A DNA stretch of 17,787 nucleotides, taken from assembly GCA_905233325.1 (NCBI GenBank), contig CAJODU010000044.1, positions 1-17,787 on the forward strand. Direction: 5' to 3'. The stretch's first letter is position 1. The number at the start of each line of letters is the position of its first letter. Shown here in pieces: positions 5,547 to 13,368 of this stretch. Under the pieces are notes generated by a model. The model was not told where the DNA came from, made no database searches, and saw nothing but the letters and a program-made list of their open reading frames with translations. Made by a program: the position numbers and the translations under genes. This DNA is from an uncultured Selenomonadaceae bacterium (GTDB lineage Bacteria; Bacillota; Negativicutes; Selenomonadales; Selenomonadaceae).

Positions 5547-7655
5547 ATGAGATTGTATATTGCCGAAAAGCCCAGCATGGGCAGGGAGATTGCAAAATGT
5601 CTCAAAACACCCCACGACACCAGCGGTAAAGGTTACATTGCAACGGGTGAGGGCGTCGTCACTTGGCTTTATGGTCACGTTTTGAGAGCTGCCGAGCCTG
5701 AAGAGTATGATGCCAGATATAAGAGGTGGAATATTGCCGACCTGCCGATTGTTCCCACGGAATGGAAGATGATCATTGATTACAAGGCTAGGGAACAATT
5801 CTATATTGTCAAGAAGTTGATCAGCGAGGCTGATGAGATTATCCACGCAGGTGATCCTGATCGTGAAGGGCAACTCCTCGTTGATGAAGTCCTTGACTAT
5901 GTTGGCAACAAGAAACCCGTCAAGAGGATTTTGCTAAATGCCCTCGACGCAAGGAGTATCAAGAGTGCTAATGCTGATCTTCGTGATAATGCTGACTTCT
6001 TCAATCTCAAGCAGTCCGCCCTTGCGAGATCGCGAGCTGATTGGTTGATAGGAATGAATCTTTCCAGAGCCTATACTCTTGCGGTGCGGAGGGCAGGTTA
6101 CAAAAAATTGGTGCTGCCGATTGGCAGGGTTAAGACGCCGACGCTTGCTTTGGTTGTCCGACGCGAACGTGAGATAGAGAACTTCAAACCGACTGACTAC
6201 TACTTGATTCGTGCTGAGTTCAAACATCAAAATGGTGACTTCACCGCACAGTGGGTGCCTAAAATCGAACAATCCAACAAGCAGCACTTTGACGACAGCA
6301 AGCGGCTTATCAATAAAGACTTTGCTGACGAAATGCTCAATAAGTTCAAGGAAAATCCACACGACGGCAAAATGACCTTGTACGAAACGAAGGAGAAAAA
6401 GGACTGGCAGCCCCTGCCGTTTTCACTCTCCGCACTCCAAGTAATGGCGGGCAAGCAGTTGGGTTATTCGCCTCAAAATGTGCTTGACATTGCCCAAAGT
6501 CTCTACGAAAAGAAGTTGACAACCTATCCCCGCTCCGATTGCTCCTACCTCCCACCGAATCAGCATAAGGACGCCTCAATCATACTCGGCAACCTCACAA
6601 AAGTCAACAATCAAAGATTCTCAACTTGGGCTAAAAATGCTGATCCTGCCAAAAAAAGCCGTGCTTGGAATAAATCCAAAATCACGGCACATCACGCGAT
6701 CATTCCGACAACTAAGCTGGCTCCGCTTGAGTCACTCGGTGAGATGGAGAGAAATATTTATCTGTTGATTGCGAGACAGTATATGGCTCAATTCTATCCT
6801 GAATTTATCTATGACGAAACGACCGTCAACATTGACTACAAGGGCGAGACGTTTGCCGTCAAGGGTAAAGTAACCAAGCATCTCGGCTGGAAAGAAATGT
6901 ATGCAAATTGGCAGAATGTCAAGCCTAATGAGGACGAATTGGAAGTCACATTGCCAAAGATGGCGAAGGGTGATTCGGTTGAATATCAGAAGGGCAGCAC
7001 TCTAAAGAAAACAACCAAGCCGCCGTCAAGATTTACACCGGCAACATTGATTCAGGGAATGAAAGAAATTCACAAATACGTCAAGAGCGAGGCGGCGAAG
7101 AAACAGCTCAAAGATGTATACGGAATCGGTACAGAGGCAACACGGGCAACAATAATCGACGACTTAATCAAGCGCAGATTCTTAACCACAATGGGCAAGG
7201 CGAAGGTCTTAAAGCCGACTGAACAGGCCTATCTATTGGTTGACGCTTTGCCGGACGAGATGACTTATCCCGACGCCACTGCCGTATGGGAGGATAAGCT
7301 GCACTCAATGTCTGAAGGTGAAGGGACTCTTCAAGATTTTTTGAAAGGTCAAGTCAAATTCACCGAGGAACTCTGCGAAAAGGCAATCGAATGCGATATT
7401 AAAGCCGCACCGCCTTCTGATGGTGTTGAATATGAGCCTGTCGTGAGTGAGATTAAGTGTCCGCTGTGTAAAAAGGGTTTTATGGTTCAACGCAGAAAAA
7501 GAAGTGATAACAGTATATTTTGGGGCTGTTCCCTCTATCCGCGTTGCAAAATGACTTGCAACGACAAAAATGGAGGACCGGATATTGAGGGTGCTCTAAC
7601 AAAAATTCAAAAATCACAAGAAAGAGGTCAAACGAATGGAAGAAGTAAGAATTGA
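5547..7655 (+). CDS. topB: DNA topoisomerase III (type IA)
   Basis: This 702-residue type IA topoisomerase cuts one strand through a 5'-phosphotyrosine and decatenates or resolves recombination intermediates. The TOPRIM domain shows Glu7 (IAEKPSMG) and DPDREGQ (103-109). The catalytic Tyr327 lies in TTYPRSD. A C-terminal zinc ribbon has Cys638, Cys641, Cys661 and Cys667, followed by CKMTC. TopB rather than TopA is indicated by the MRLYIAEKPS start, the TWLYGHVLR segment and the single C-terminal ribbon. GAGGT about 7 nt before ATG 5547 supports the start. TopB genes occur both on chromosomes and on integrative elements; nothing nearby (no relaxase or type IV secretion genes) suggests an element here. 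Its last 20 nt overlap the next gene. Confidence 0.96.
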   Translation: MRLYIAEKPSMGREIAKCLKTPHDTSGKGYIATGEGVVTWLYGHVLRAAEPEEYDARYKRWNIADLPIVPTEWKMIIDYKAREQFYIVKKLISEADEIIHAGDPDREGQLLVDEVLDYVGNKKPVKRILLNALDARSIKSANADLRDNADFFNLKQSALARSRADWLIGMNLSRAYTLAVRRAGYKKLVLPIGRVKTPTLALVVRREREIENFKPTDYYLIRAEFKHQNGDFTAQWVPKIEQSNKQHFDDSKRLINKDFADEMLNKFKENPHDGKMTLYETKEKKDWQPLPFSLSALQVMAGKQLGYSPQNVLDIAQSLYEKKLTTYPRSDCSYLPPNQHKDASIILGNLTKVNNQRFSTWAKNADPAKKSRAWNKSKITAHHAIIPTTKLAPLESLGEMERNIYLLIARQYMAQFYPEFIYDETTVNIDYKGETFAVKGKVTKHLGWKEMYANWQNVKPNEDELEVTLPKMAKGDSVEYQKGSTLKKTTKPPSRFTPATLIQGMKEIHKYVKSEAAKKQLKDVYGIGTEATRATIIDDLIKRRFLTTMGKAKVLKPTEQAYLLVDALPDEMTYPDATAVWEDKLHSMSEGEGTLQDFLKGQVKFTEELCEKAIECDIKAAPPSDGVEYEPVVSEIKCPLCKKGFMVQRRKRSDNSIFWGCSLYPRCKMTCNDKNGGPDIEGALTKIQKSQERGQTNGRSKN

Positions 7656-8160
7656 CTTGAGAACGCAGAACTTTGAGCGCAAGAGTGAGAGTATTAGGAG
7701 CAATCAACTTTGCTTTAAGATCAATAATACTATGCCGAATACACCGGAATGTGACAAACTCATTAAAGAATTGTTTTCTGATATTGGTGAGGATTCAAAA
7801 GTCATGCCGCCGCTGCAAGTCAACCTTGCCAACCAAGTGCATATCGGTAACCGCGTCTCCATTATGTACAATCTCCTGTGCATGAGTGCGGGCGGTATCA
7901 CCATTGATGATGATGTGATGATTGCGGCAAATGTTTCATTGATAAGCAACAATCACGACTACAACGAGCGTCAGATCATCACCTGCAAGCCTATTCACAT
8001 TAAGCGAAATGTCTGGATAGGTGCGAACGCTACGATTTTGCCGGGTGTCACAATCGGTGAAAATGCGGTCGTTGCGGCAGGGGCTGTCGTCTCGAAAGAT
8101 GTGCCTGATAATGTTGTCGTTGGCGGCGTCCCTGCAAAGATTATCAAAAAGTTGTGTTAA
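7636..8160 (+). CDS. Hexapeptide-repeat O-acetyltransferase (maltose/galactoside acetyltransferase-like)
   Basis: A 174-residue left-handed beta-helix acyltransferase. Hexapeptide turns run from about residue 60 to the end (HIGNRVSI, ITIDDDVMIAANV, VWIGANATILPGVTIGENAVVAAGAVV). The catalytic histidine is His107 in NNHDYNERQ, which corresponds to the TatHP region of LacA/Maa, and the ending DNVVVGGVPAKIIK is classic. It should transfer acetyl from acetyl-CoA to a sugar hydroxyl. The N-terminal cap is shorter and less conserved than in true Maa/LacA (about 185-200 residues), so the acceptor is unknown. The ATG at 7636 lies inside topB (20-nt overlap), with AGAGGT about 6 nt before it. The following glycosyltransferase suggests surface-glycan decoration, but detoxifying sugar acetylation is also possible. 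Confidence 0.9.
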   Translation: MEEVRIDLRTQNFERKSESIRSNQLCFKINNTMPNTPECDKLIKELFSDIGEDSKVMPPLQVNLANQVHIGNRVSIMYNLLCMSAGGITIDDDVMIAANVSLISNNHDYNERQIITCKPIHIKRNVWIGANATILPGVTIGENAVVAAGAVVSKDVPDNVVVGGVPAKIIKKLC

Positions 8161-8221
8161 ATATTGAATTTACCCCACTTTTTTAATCCAAACGCTGTCA
8201 GTGATAGGAATGGAGCGAATA

Positions 8222-9376
8222 ATGAGAATTGCCGTCTTTGAAAATATAATGACACCCGGTGGTCACGAAGTCGACTTTGACAGAATCATTGTTGAAGAAT
8301 CCAAGCACCTCGGCCACGAAGTAAATTTTTATGTGCCGGAGAATTTCGTATTCCAATTCGATTACAAGGTGCCTATCAATAAACTCAACGGTGAGGCTGT
8401 AACCTACACCAACTCAAGAGGTATCAAAAAAATCTTTGCCGCCGCCAAGCGTGAAATAAACCGCCAACGCTGGTATCATCAACTCTACGAAAGGCAAAAA
8501 GAATTTGATTTGCTCATTATTCCGACTTCCACTTTCAGATATTTACGAGCCCTCAATCGCAGTGTTTTGCGGAATATCAAAAAACCGCTCATATTCATAC
8601 TTCACGGAATAAATCCTTCAGAAGTCGACAAATTCTTTAATGAAGCCGCTAAACTCCTGCCTTACCAAAATATCAAGCTCGTTGTCTTGACTTTTGGTGA
8701 TGATATACTTGGTCGCCGCCTTGACAATATGTTCCCCATCTATCCGCCGACTTATACCCCACGCGATATTGATTTTAATCCCGCGTTTCGCCTTCCCAAT
8801 TCTGAATTAAAGATAGGTTTTTTCGGGCAGTATCGCCGCGAAAAGAAACTGGAGGATTTTCTTGAGGTATTTATCAAAGGCAAGTACACCAAGCCCGTCA
8901 AGCTGATTGTGCAGGGGTCGACTATGCACGCTGAAGACAGTGAGGATTTTGAGCGAATTATCAACAAGTATTCAAATATAACGAAAGAAATTGACAATCC
9001 CAATCAAAAAATTTCATTCCTGCATAAAGGTCTGATCGGTGCAGAATGGCAGAGGGCGATAGCAGATGTTGATGCACTGTTGATGCCCTATTCCGCACCG
9101 CGTTACAGGTATCACTGGGGTGGAATGCTCTTCACGGCGATAGGTTTTCAAAAGCCGGTTATTGCCAGCGATGATATGAATCCCGAAGTTTTTGCCAAGT
9201 TTAAAATAGGTGAAGTTTTTAGTAGTGGCAATCTGCAAGAGCTGGGCAGAGTTTTGGAGGAATTTATCAACAATTTTGATGTAAATGCTGAAAAGTATGC
9301 CGAAGGGCTTGCACTCGCCGGCAGGGAATTTTCACCCGAAAATTTTATTAAACGCCTGTTAAATTGTCTGCACTAA
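8222..9376 (+). CDS. GT-B fold (GT4-like) glycosyltransferase
   Basis: A 384-residue predicted cytosolic glycosyltransferase with two Rossmann-like halves. The N-terminal half begins MRIAVFENIMTPGGHEVDFD and has a long acceptor-side region. In the C-terminal half, IGFFGQYRREKKLEDF (about 198-213) is the usual opening of the nucleotide-sugar domain, followed by ADVDALLMPY and GFQKPVIASDDMNPEVF at the donor site. The EX7E motif is not exact (APRYRYHWGG in place of the usual SxxEGFG). I start at ATG 8222 because GGAG (8212-8215) stands 6 nt before it; an in-frame GTG at 8201 has no such site. It follows the acetyltransferase by 61 nt without a visible terminator. A role in LPS, capsule or glycoprotein sugar transfer is inferred. 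Confidence 0.82.
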   Translation: MRIAVFENIMTPGGHEVDFDRIIVEESKHLGHEVNFYVPENFVFQFDYKVPINKLNGEAVTYTNSRGIKKIFAAAKREINRQRWYHQLYERQKEFDLLIIPTSTFRYLRALNRSVLRNIKKPLIFILHGINPSEVDKFFNEAAKLLPYQNIKLVVLTFGDDILGRRLDNMFPIYPPTYTPRDIDFNPAFRLPNSELKIGFFGQYRREKKLEDFLEVFIKGKYTKPVKLIVQGSTMHAEDSEDFERIINKYSNITKEIDNPNQKISFLHKGLIGAEWQRAIADVDALLMPYSAPRYRYHWGGMLFTAIGFQKPVIASDDMNPEVFAKFKIGEVFSSGNLQELGRVLEEFINNFDVNAEKYAEGLALAGREFSPENFIKRLLNCLH

Positions 9377-9388
9377 AACTAATCCAAA

Positions 9389-9538
9389 CTAATCCGGTAG
9401 CTGCATAACATACTGATAGATTTTGCGCCCTATAGTATCCTTAGGCTTTTCCGGCGGAATGTCGGATTTTTTTGTTGCAGGTAACGTAGCAGAGTTTTTC
9501 TTTACTTTCGTCGGAGCTTTCTTCTGTTTCTTCTTCAC
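9389..9538 (-). CDS. Small Lys/Pro-rich protein, 49 residues, function unknown
   Basis: The GTG at 9538-9536 follows GGAAGTGAT and opens a 49-codon frame ending in TAG. The first half is very basic (VKKKQKKAPTKVKKN), the middle is PATKKSDIPPEKPKD, and the C-terminus TIGRKIYQYVMQLPD looks like a short amphipathic helix. No membrane segment, signal peptide or cysteine is seen. A near-ideal promoter (9571-9599) lies 33 nt upstream, stronger than most in this window, which argues for a real and well-expressed gene. It is convergent with the glycosyltransferase (12 bp between stops) and divergent from the DUF4127 gene. I do not recognise the family. The charge suggests nucleic-acid or ribosome binding, which is speculation. 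Confidence 0.6.
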   Translation of the reverse strand: MKKKQKKAPTKVKKNSATLPATKKSDIPPEKPKDTIGRKIYQYVMQLPD

Positions 9539-9570
9539 AATATCACTTCCATTTTTGATTATTGAAGAAA

Positions 9571-9599
9571 ATTATAGCATTTGTCGGTAAGTTTGGCAA
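9571..9599 (-). promoter_or_regulatory. Strong predicted promoter of the 49-residue gene
   Basis: On the minus strand, TTGCCA (9594-9599) and a consensus TATAAT (9571-9576) are 17 nt apart, with TGC before the -10. The spacer plus -35 contains the imperfect dyad TTTGTC (9580-9585) / GGCAAA (9595-9600), a possible operator. Its -35 is only 6 bp from the -35 of the divergent DUF4127 promoter. Confidence 0.7.
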
Positions 9600-9605
9600 A
9601 TTATG

Positions 9606-9634
9606 TTGAAATTTTTTGCACTTTCGGTTACAAT
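9606..9634 (+). promoter_or_regulatory. Predicted promoter of the DUF4127-hslVU run
   Basis: TTGAAA (9606-9611) and TACAAT (9629-9634) are spaced by 17 nt, about 33 nt before the TTG start at 9668. A weaker TATTAT lies just downstream. Confidence 0.55.
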
Positions 9635-9667
9635 ATTATAGTTATTTTAAATTAGGAGGCGTAAACT

Positions 9668-11341
9668 TTGAACAAATTCTGGAAGGCGGTCACAGTGACA
9701 GGGCTTATATTGTCCTCACTTTTTACTATTCCAACCGCTCAGGCTAAATCTAAAGACAACGGACAACCGGGGAAAATCCTCTACATTCCGCAAGACAACA
9801 GGCCAATATCAAACAAGCAGACCGCCGAAGTCATCGAAAAACTCGGCTATGAAGTCATTGTACCGCCAAATGATATGCTCGGCTCAAGAGACGATCTCGG
9901 CGATCCCGAAAAGCTCTGGGAATGGCTTACACTCACCACCGAAAAAGATAAAACCATTAAAGCCGCCGTCATCTCCTCTGATTCTATGCTTTACGGCAGT
10001 CTTGTCGGTTCACGCAAACACGACCTTGACGAGCATACCATTTCAACCAGAGCGGCTAAATTCCAAGATTTTCGCAAAGAACACAAAAAGCTGCCGATTT
10101 ACGTTTTCGGTTCCATTATGAGGACACCACGAAGCGGTGCAGCGTCCGGCCATGAGGAGCCTGAATATTATCGCAGCTATGGTGCAGACATTTTCAGATA
10201 TACCGAACTCAACGACAAAAAAGAAATAGAAGGCTTGAACAGACGCGAGAAGAAGGAATATGATTTCCTTCAAAAGTTGATTCCGTCGAAGGCGTTGAGC
10301 GATTGGATGGGACGCCGCAGCAAAAACTTCAACGCCAACAAAAAACTCATTGATCTTGCAAAGAGCAATACTTTTAATTGTCTGTTGCTTGGTCGCGACG
10401 ATAATGCACCTTATTCGCAGACGCATCTTGAAAGCCGTCACCTTCAAACATACGGCAAAGACTTGGATAAGACAAAATATCAAGCTATCGCCGGTATTGA
10501 TGAAGTCGGAATGATTATGCTGACTCGTGCCATCAACGATAAGACTAAAGACATTCCTTTTGTCTACGTCCATTACAACTGGGGCAGAGGCGGCGACACA
10601 ATTCCTGCCTACTCCGATGAAAAAATTTCTGATTCCATTGATTCAGCTATCACTGCGGCGGGTGCTATGAAAGTGCCTTCGCCGGAACGTGCCAATGTTG
10701 TCCTCACCGTCAACACCAACCCGAACGGCAAAACCTATGAGGCAATGGTTCCTCTCAACGACGCCAAAGATCGCGAGGGTACAAAATACTTCGCTGATAT
10801 TGTTTCCGATTATGTCAACAAGGGTTATAAAGTCGCCATTGCTGATATTGCCTTCGCCAACGGTGCTGATAACGCCTTGATGGAGCAGCTCCGCAATCGC
10901 GGTCTGCTGTTCAAGATTCGTGCATACGGCGGCTGGAACACCGCGACGAACTCCACCGGATTTGTCCTCAGCACTGCTATGCTCACCGATAAGATGAGTG
11001 ACGCGGCTGTTGATGATCTTCTGCTTACCCGTTACCTTGATGACTGGGTTTATCAGGCTAATGTCAGGAATATCATTGCCCGACAGCTCACTTGGCTGCG
11101 CGGTGACGGCTGGTATGGTGATCTTGACGGCAAGAAAGATGTTGTCGGCGAGCGTACTACCAAAATGTTGATTAACTTCGTTGATAATAATCTGCCGCCA
11201 TTTGAGGGCAGTGAAAAACTTTTGGTAACTTTCCCTTGGGACAGAATGTTTGAATCAGATATTCTGCGCGGTGATGAAGTCGTTAAGGAAATGGACAAGA
11301 ACACCCTGCATAACAGATTATCAGCCGCAGCAAAACAGTAA
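9668..11341 (+). CDS. Exported DUF4127-family protein
   Basis: A 557-residue protein with a clear Sec signal peptide (NKFWK, a hydrophobic stretch VTGLILSSLFTIP, then AQA before KSKDNG), so it is secreted or periplasmic. The mature N-terminus KILYIPQDNRPISNKQT, the GSRDDLGDP and SDSMLYGSLVGSR segments, and LLLGRDDNAPYS are typical of DUF4127, a family frequent in Firmicutes and without an established activity. The TTG start at 9668 is set by AGGAGG (9654-9659) 8 nt upstream. A fold that binds a metal or sugar through the repeated D/N-R-rich loops is plausible but unproven. It is the first gene of a run with hslV 38 nt downstream, an unexpected partner for a cytosolic protease. The interval contains ATTTGCAGA twice. 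Confidence 0.85.
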   Translation: MNKFWKAVTVTGLILSSLFTIPTAQAKSKDNGQPGKILYIPQDNRPISNKQTAEVIEKLGYEVIVPPNDMLGSRDDLGDPEKLWEWLTLTTEKDKTIKAAVISSDSMLYGSLVGSRKHDLDEHTISTRAAKFQDFRKEHKKLPIYVFGSIMRTPRSGAASGHEEPEYYRSYGADIFRYTELNDKKEIEGLNRREKKEYDFLQKLIPSKALSDWMGRRSKNFNANKKLIDLAKSNTFNCLLLGRDDNAPYSQTHLESRHLQTYGKDLDKTKYQAIAGIDEVGMIMLTRAINDKTKDIPFVYVHYNWGRGGDTIPAYSDEKISDSIDSAITAAGAMKVPSPERANVVLTVNTNPNGKTYEAMVPLNDAKDREGTKYFADIVSDYVNKGYKVAIADIAFANGADNALMEQLRNRGLLFKIRAYGGWNTATNSTGFVLSTAMLTDKMSDAAVDDLLLTRYLDDWVYQANVRNIIARQLTWLRGDGWYGDLDGKKDVVGERTTKMLINFVDNNLPPFEGSEKLLVTFPWDRMFESDILRGDEVVKEMDKNTLHNRLSAAAKQ

Positions 11342-11379
11342 TTTGCAGAATATATTTGCAGAGAATGGGAGATGATATT

Positions 11380-11916
11380 ATGGAATTTCACGCAACAACA
11401 ATAGTTGCAGTCCGCAAAGACGGCAAGACTGCCATTGCCGGTGATGGTCAAGTCACTTTCGGGCAGCATACAGTTATGAAGTCAACTGCAAAGAAAGTGC
11501 GCCGCCTCTATCATGATAAAGTAATCGCTGGCTTTGCAGGTTCCGTTGCTGATGCTTTCACTCTTTTTGAGAAGTTTGAGGCGAAGTTGGAGACTCACCA
11601 CGGTCACTTGCAGCGTGCGGCCGTTGAGCTTGCCAAAGATTGGAGAACTGACAAAATTCTCCGCAAGCTGGAGGCATTGCTCTTGGTCGCTGACAAGGAC
11701 AGCATATTAATGTTGAGCGGCAACGGTGAAGTGATTGAACCTGACGGTGATGTAGCGGCTATCGGCTCCGGCGGATTTTATGCTCTTGCTGCCAGCCGTG
11801 CACTTATGAAACACGCAAAGGATATGACGGCACCTGAAATCGCGAAGGAAGCTCTATCTATAGCTGCTGACATTTGCGTCTATACTAATCAGAATATTAT
11901 AGTTGAGGAACTTTAA
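11380..11916 (+). CDS. hslV: ATP-dependent protease peptidase subunit HslV (ClpQ)
   Basis: The 178-residue N-terminal-nucleophile threonine peptidase forms the double-hexamer core of the HslUV (ClpYQ) protease in the cytoplasm. MEFHATTIVAVRKDGKTA shows a five-residue propeptide before Thr6, which becomes the catalytic N-terminal Thr after processing. GDGQVTFGQ, the lysine in KSTAKKVRRL and GSGGFYALAAS are family landmarks. I chose ATG 11380 because GGGAG (11367-11371) precedes it by 8 nt and the upstream in-frame TTG would add residues absent from homologues. Length is normal. hslU follows after 33 nt, so subunits are co-produced. Confidence 0.97.
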   Translation: MEFHATTIVAVRKDGKTAIAGDGQVTFGQHTVMKSTAKKVRRLYHDKVIAGFAGSVADAFTLFEKFEAKLETHHGHLQRAAVELAKDWRTDKILRKLEALLLVADKDSILMLSGNGEVIEPDGDVAAIGSGGFYALAASRALMKHAKDMTAPEIAKEALSIAADICVYTNQNIIVEEL

Positions 11917-11949
11917 TAAATTGTTGAATCAAATGGAGGAATTAATTTA

Positions 11950-13365
11950 ATGGAACTTAGCAATATTAATAACTTTGGAGTCAATGAGCAGACCCCCAGA
12001 GAGATAGTTGCGGAACTGGATAAGCACATTGTCGGGCAGAACGACGCCAAGAGATCGGTTGCCATTGCCCTTAGAAACCGTTGGAGAAGTCGCCAACTCT
12101 CTGCTGATATGCAGGACGATGTTATACCGAAGAATATTTTGATGATTGGCTCCACAGGCGTCGGCAAGACGGAGATTGCCCGAAGACTTGCCAAACTCGT
12201 CAAGGCTCCGTTTATCAAGGTTGAGGCCACCAAGTTCACCGAGGTGGGATATGTCGGGCGTGATGTTGAGTCTATCATTCGCGATCTTGCACAGACTTCA
12301 GTGAGAATGGTACGTGCACAGAGGACTGAAGAAGTCAAAGAAAAAGCCGCCAAGATGGCGACGGAAAGACTGTTAGATATTCTCGTGCCGGAACCGAAAC
12401 GTGCCCAAAGTCCGCTCGGCAAACTTTTTGGTAATGCTGAGGCTGAACCTGAAGAGGACAAGGCTAATGATGTACAGAAACCGGGGCGTGAGTTTGTCCG
12501 CAAGCGTCTTGAGGCAGGCAAACTTGAAAACGAAGTCATTGAGCTTGAGGTTGCCGACGCCGCCAAGCCTATGGTTGGAATGTTCAGCGGCTCCAGCCTT
12601 GAGGGAATGGGTGACAATCTCCAGGATATGATAAGCTCTGTTATGCCTAAACGTTTCAAAAAGCGCAAGGTTACCGTTGAGGCAGCGAGGAAAATTCTTG
12701 AACAGGAAGAGGCAGAAAAACTCATTGATATGGAAGAGGTCGGTGAGACTGCCGTCAAACTCGCCGAACACAGTGGGATTGTCTTCCTTGACGAGATTGA
12801 CAAGGTTGCCGTCAAGGGCAGCTCTTCCGGTCCTGATGTCTCTCGTGAGGGCGTGCAGCGTGATATTCTGCCTATCGTTGAGGGTTCCACCGTTATGACT
12901 AAATACGGGCCCGTCAAGACGGATCACATACTCTTCATTGCCGCCGGTGCCTTCCATACTGCCAAGCCGTCAGATTTGATACCTGAACTTCAAGGTCGTT
13001 TCCCTATTCGTGTTGAGCTTAAATCCCTGCAAAAAGAAGACTTTGAGAAAATCCTCACGGAACCGCAAAACGCCCTCATTAAACAATATAAAGCCCTTCT
13101 TGATACAGAAGGACTTTCACTTGAATTTAAACCCGACGCCATCACCAAGCTGGCGGAGATGGCTTACAACGTCAACGAACAGACGGAGGACATAGGTGCC
13201 CGCAGACTCCACACCCTTCTTGAGAAATTGCTGGAGGAAGTCTCCTTCGACGCGCCGGATATGGCTAAAGAGGGCAAGACTGAAGTTGTCGTTGACGCCG
13301 CTTATGTTGACAAACGCCTCAAGGATATTGCCCAGAATACTGATCTGTCACAATTCATTTTGTAA
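11950..13365 (+). CDS. hslU: ATP-dependent protease ATPase subunit HslU (ClpY)
   Basis: This 471-residue AAA+ unfoldase threads substrates into HslV. Walker A is GSTGVGKT (67-74), the pore loop GYVGRD starts at 100, Walker B is IVFLDEIDK (from 277), and the sensor region reads LQGRFPIRVEL. The last residues, DLSQFIL, match the C-terminal tail that inserts between HslV subunits and activates the peptidase, so the pair should be functional. The protein is longer than E. coli HslU (443) because the I-domain between Walker A and B (about 125-260) is extended by charged, probably helical sequence. GGAGGA (11935-11940) lies 9 nt before the ATG. The stop is 3 nt from the convergent lipoprotein gene's stop. 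Confidence 0.98.
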   Translation: MELSNINNFGVNEQTPREIVAELDKHIVGQNDAKRSVAIALRNRWRSRQLSADMQDDVIPKNILMIGSTGVGKTEIARRLAKLVKAPFIKVEATKFTEVGYVGRDVESIIRDLAQTSVRMVRAQRTEEVKEKAAKMATERLLDILVPEPKRAQSPLGKLFGNAEAEPEEDKANDVQKPGREFVRKRLEAGKLENEVIELEVADAAKPMVGMFSGSSLEGMGDNLQDMISSVMPKRFKKRKVTVEAARKILEQEEAEKLIDMEEVGETAVKLAEHSGIVFLDEIDKVAVKGSSSGPDVSREGVQRDILPIVEGSTVMTKYGPVKTDHILFIAAGAFHTAKPSDLIPELQGRFPIRVELKSLQKEDFEKILTEPQNALIKQYKALLDTEGLSLEFKPDAITKLAEMAYNVNEQTEDIGARRLHTLLEKLLEEVSFDAPDMAKEGKTEVVVDAAYVDKRLKDIAQNTDLSQFIL

Positions 13366-13368
13366 AGA

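Noticed and set aside
10043..10573. 176-residue minus-strand ORF
   Set aside because: Shadow of the DUF4127 gene, with no ribosome binding site or recognisable domain.
11913..12917. 334-residue minus-strand ORF
   Set aside because: Antisense to hslU with Ser/Arg/Thr-rich, unprotein-like composition; hslU has all family motifs.
12373..12957. 194-residue minus-strand ORF
   Set aside because: Second antisense shadow of hslU.
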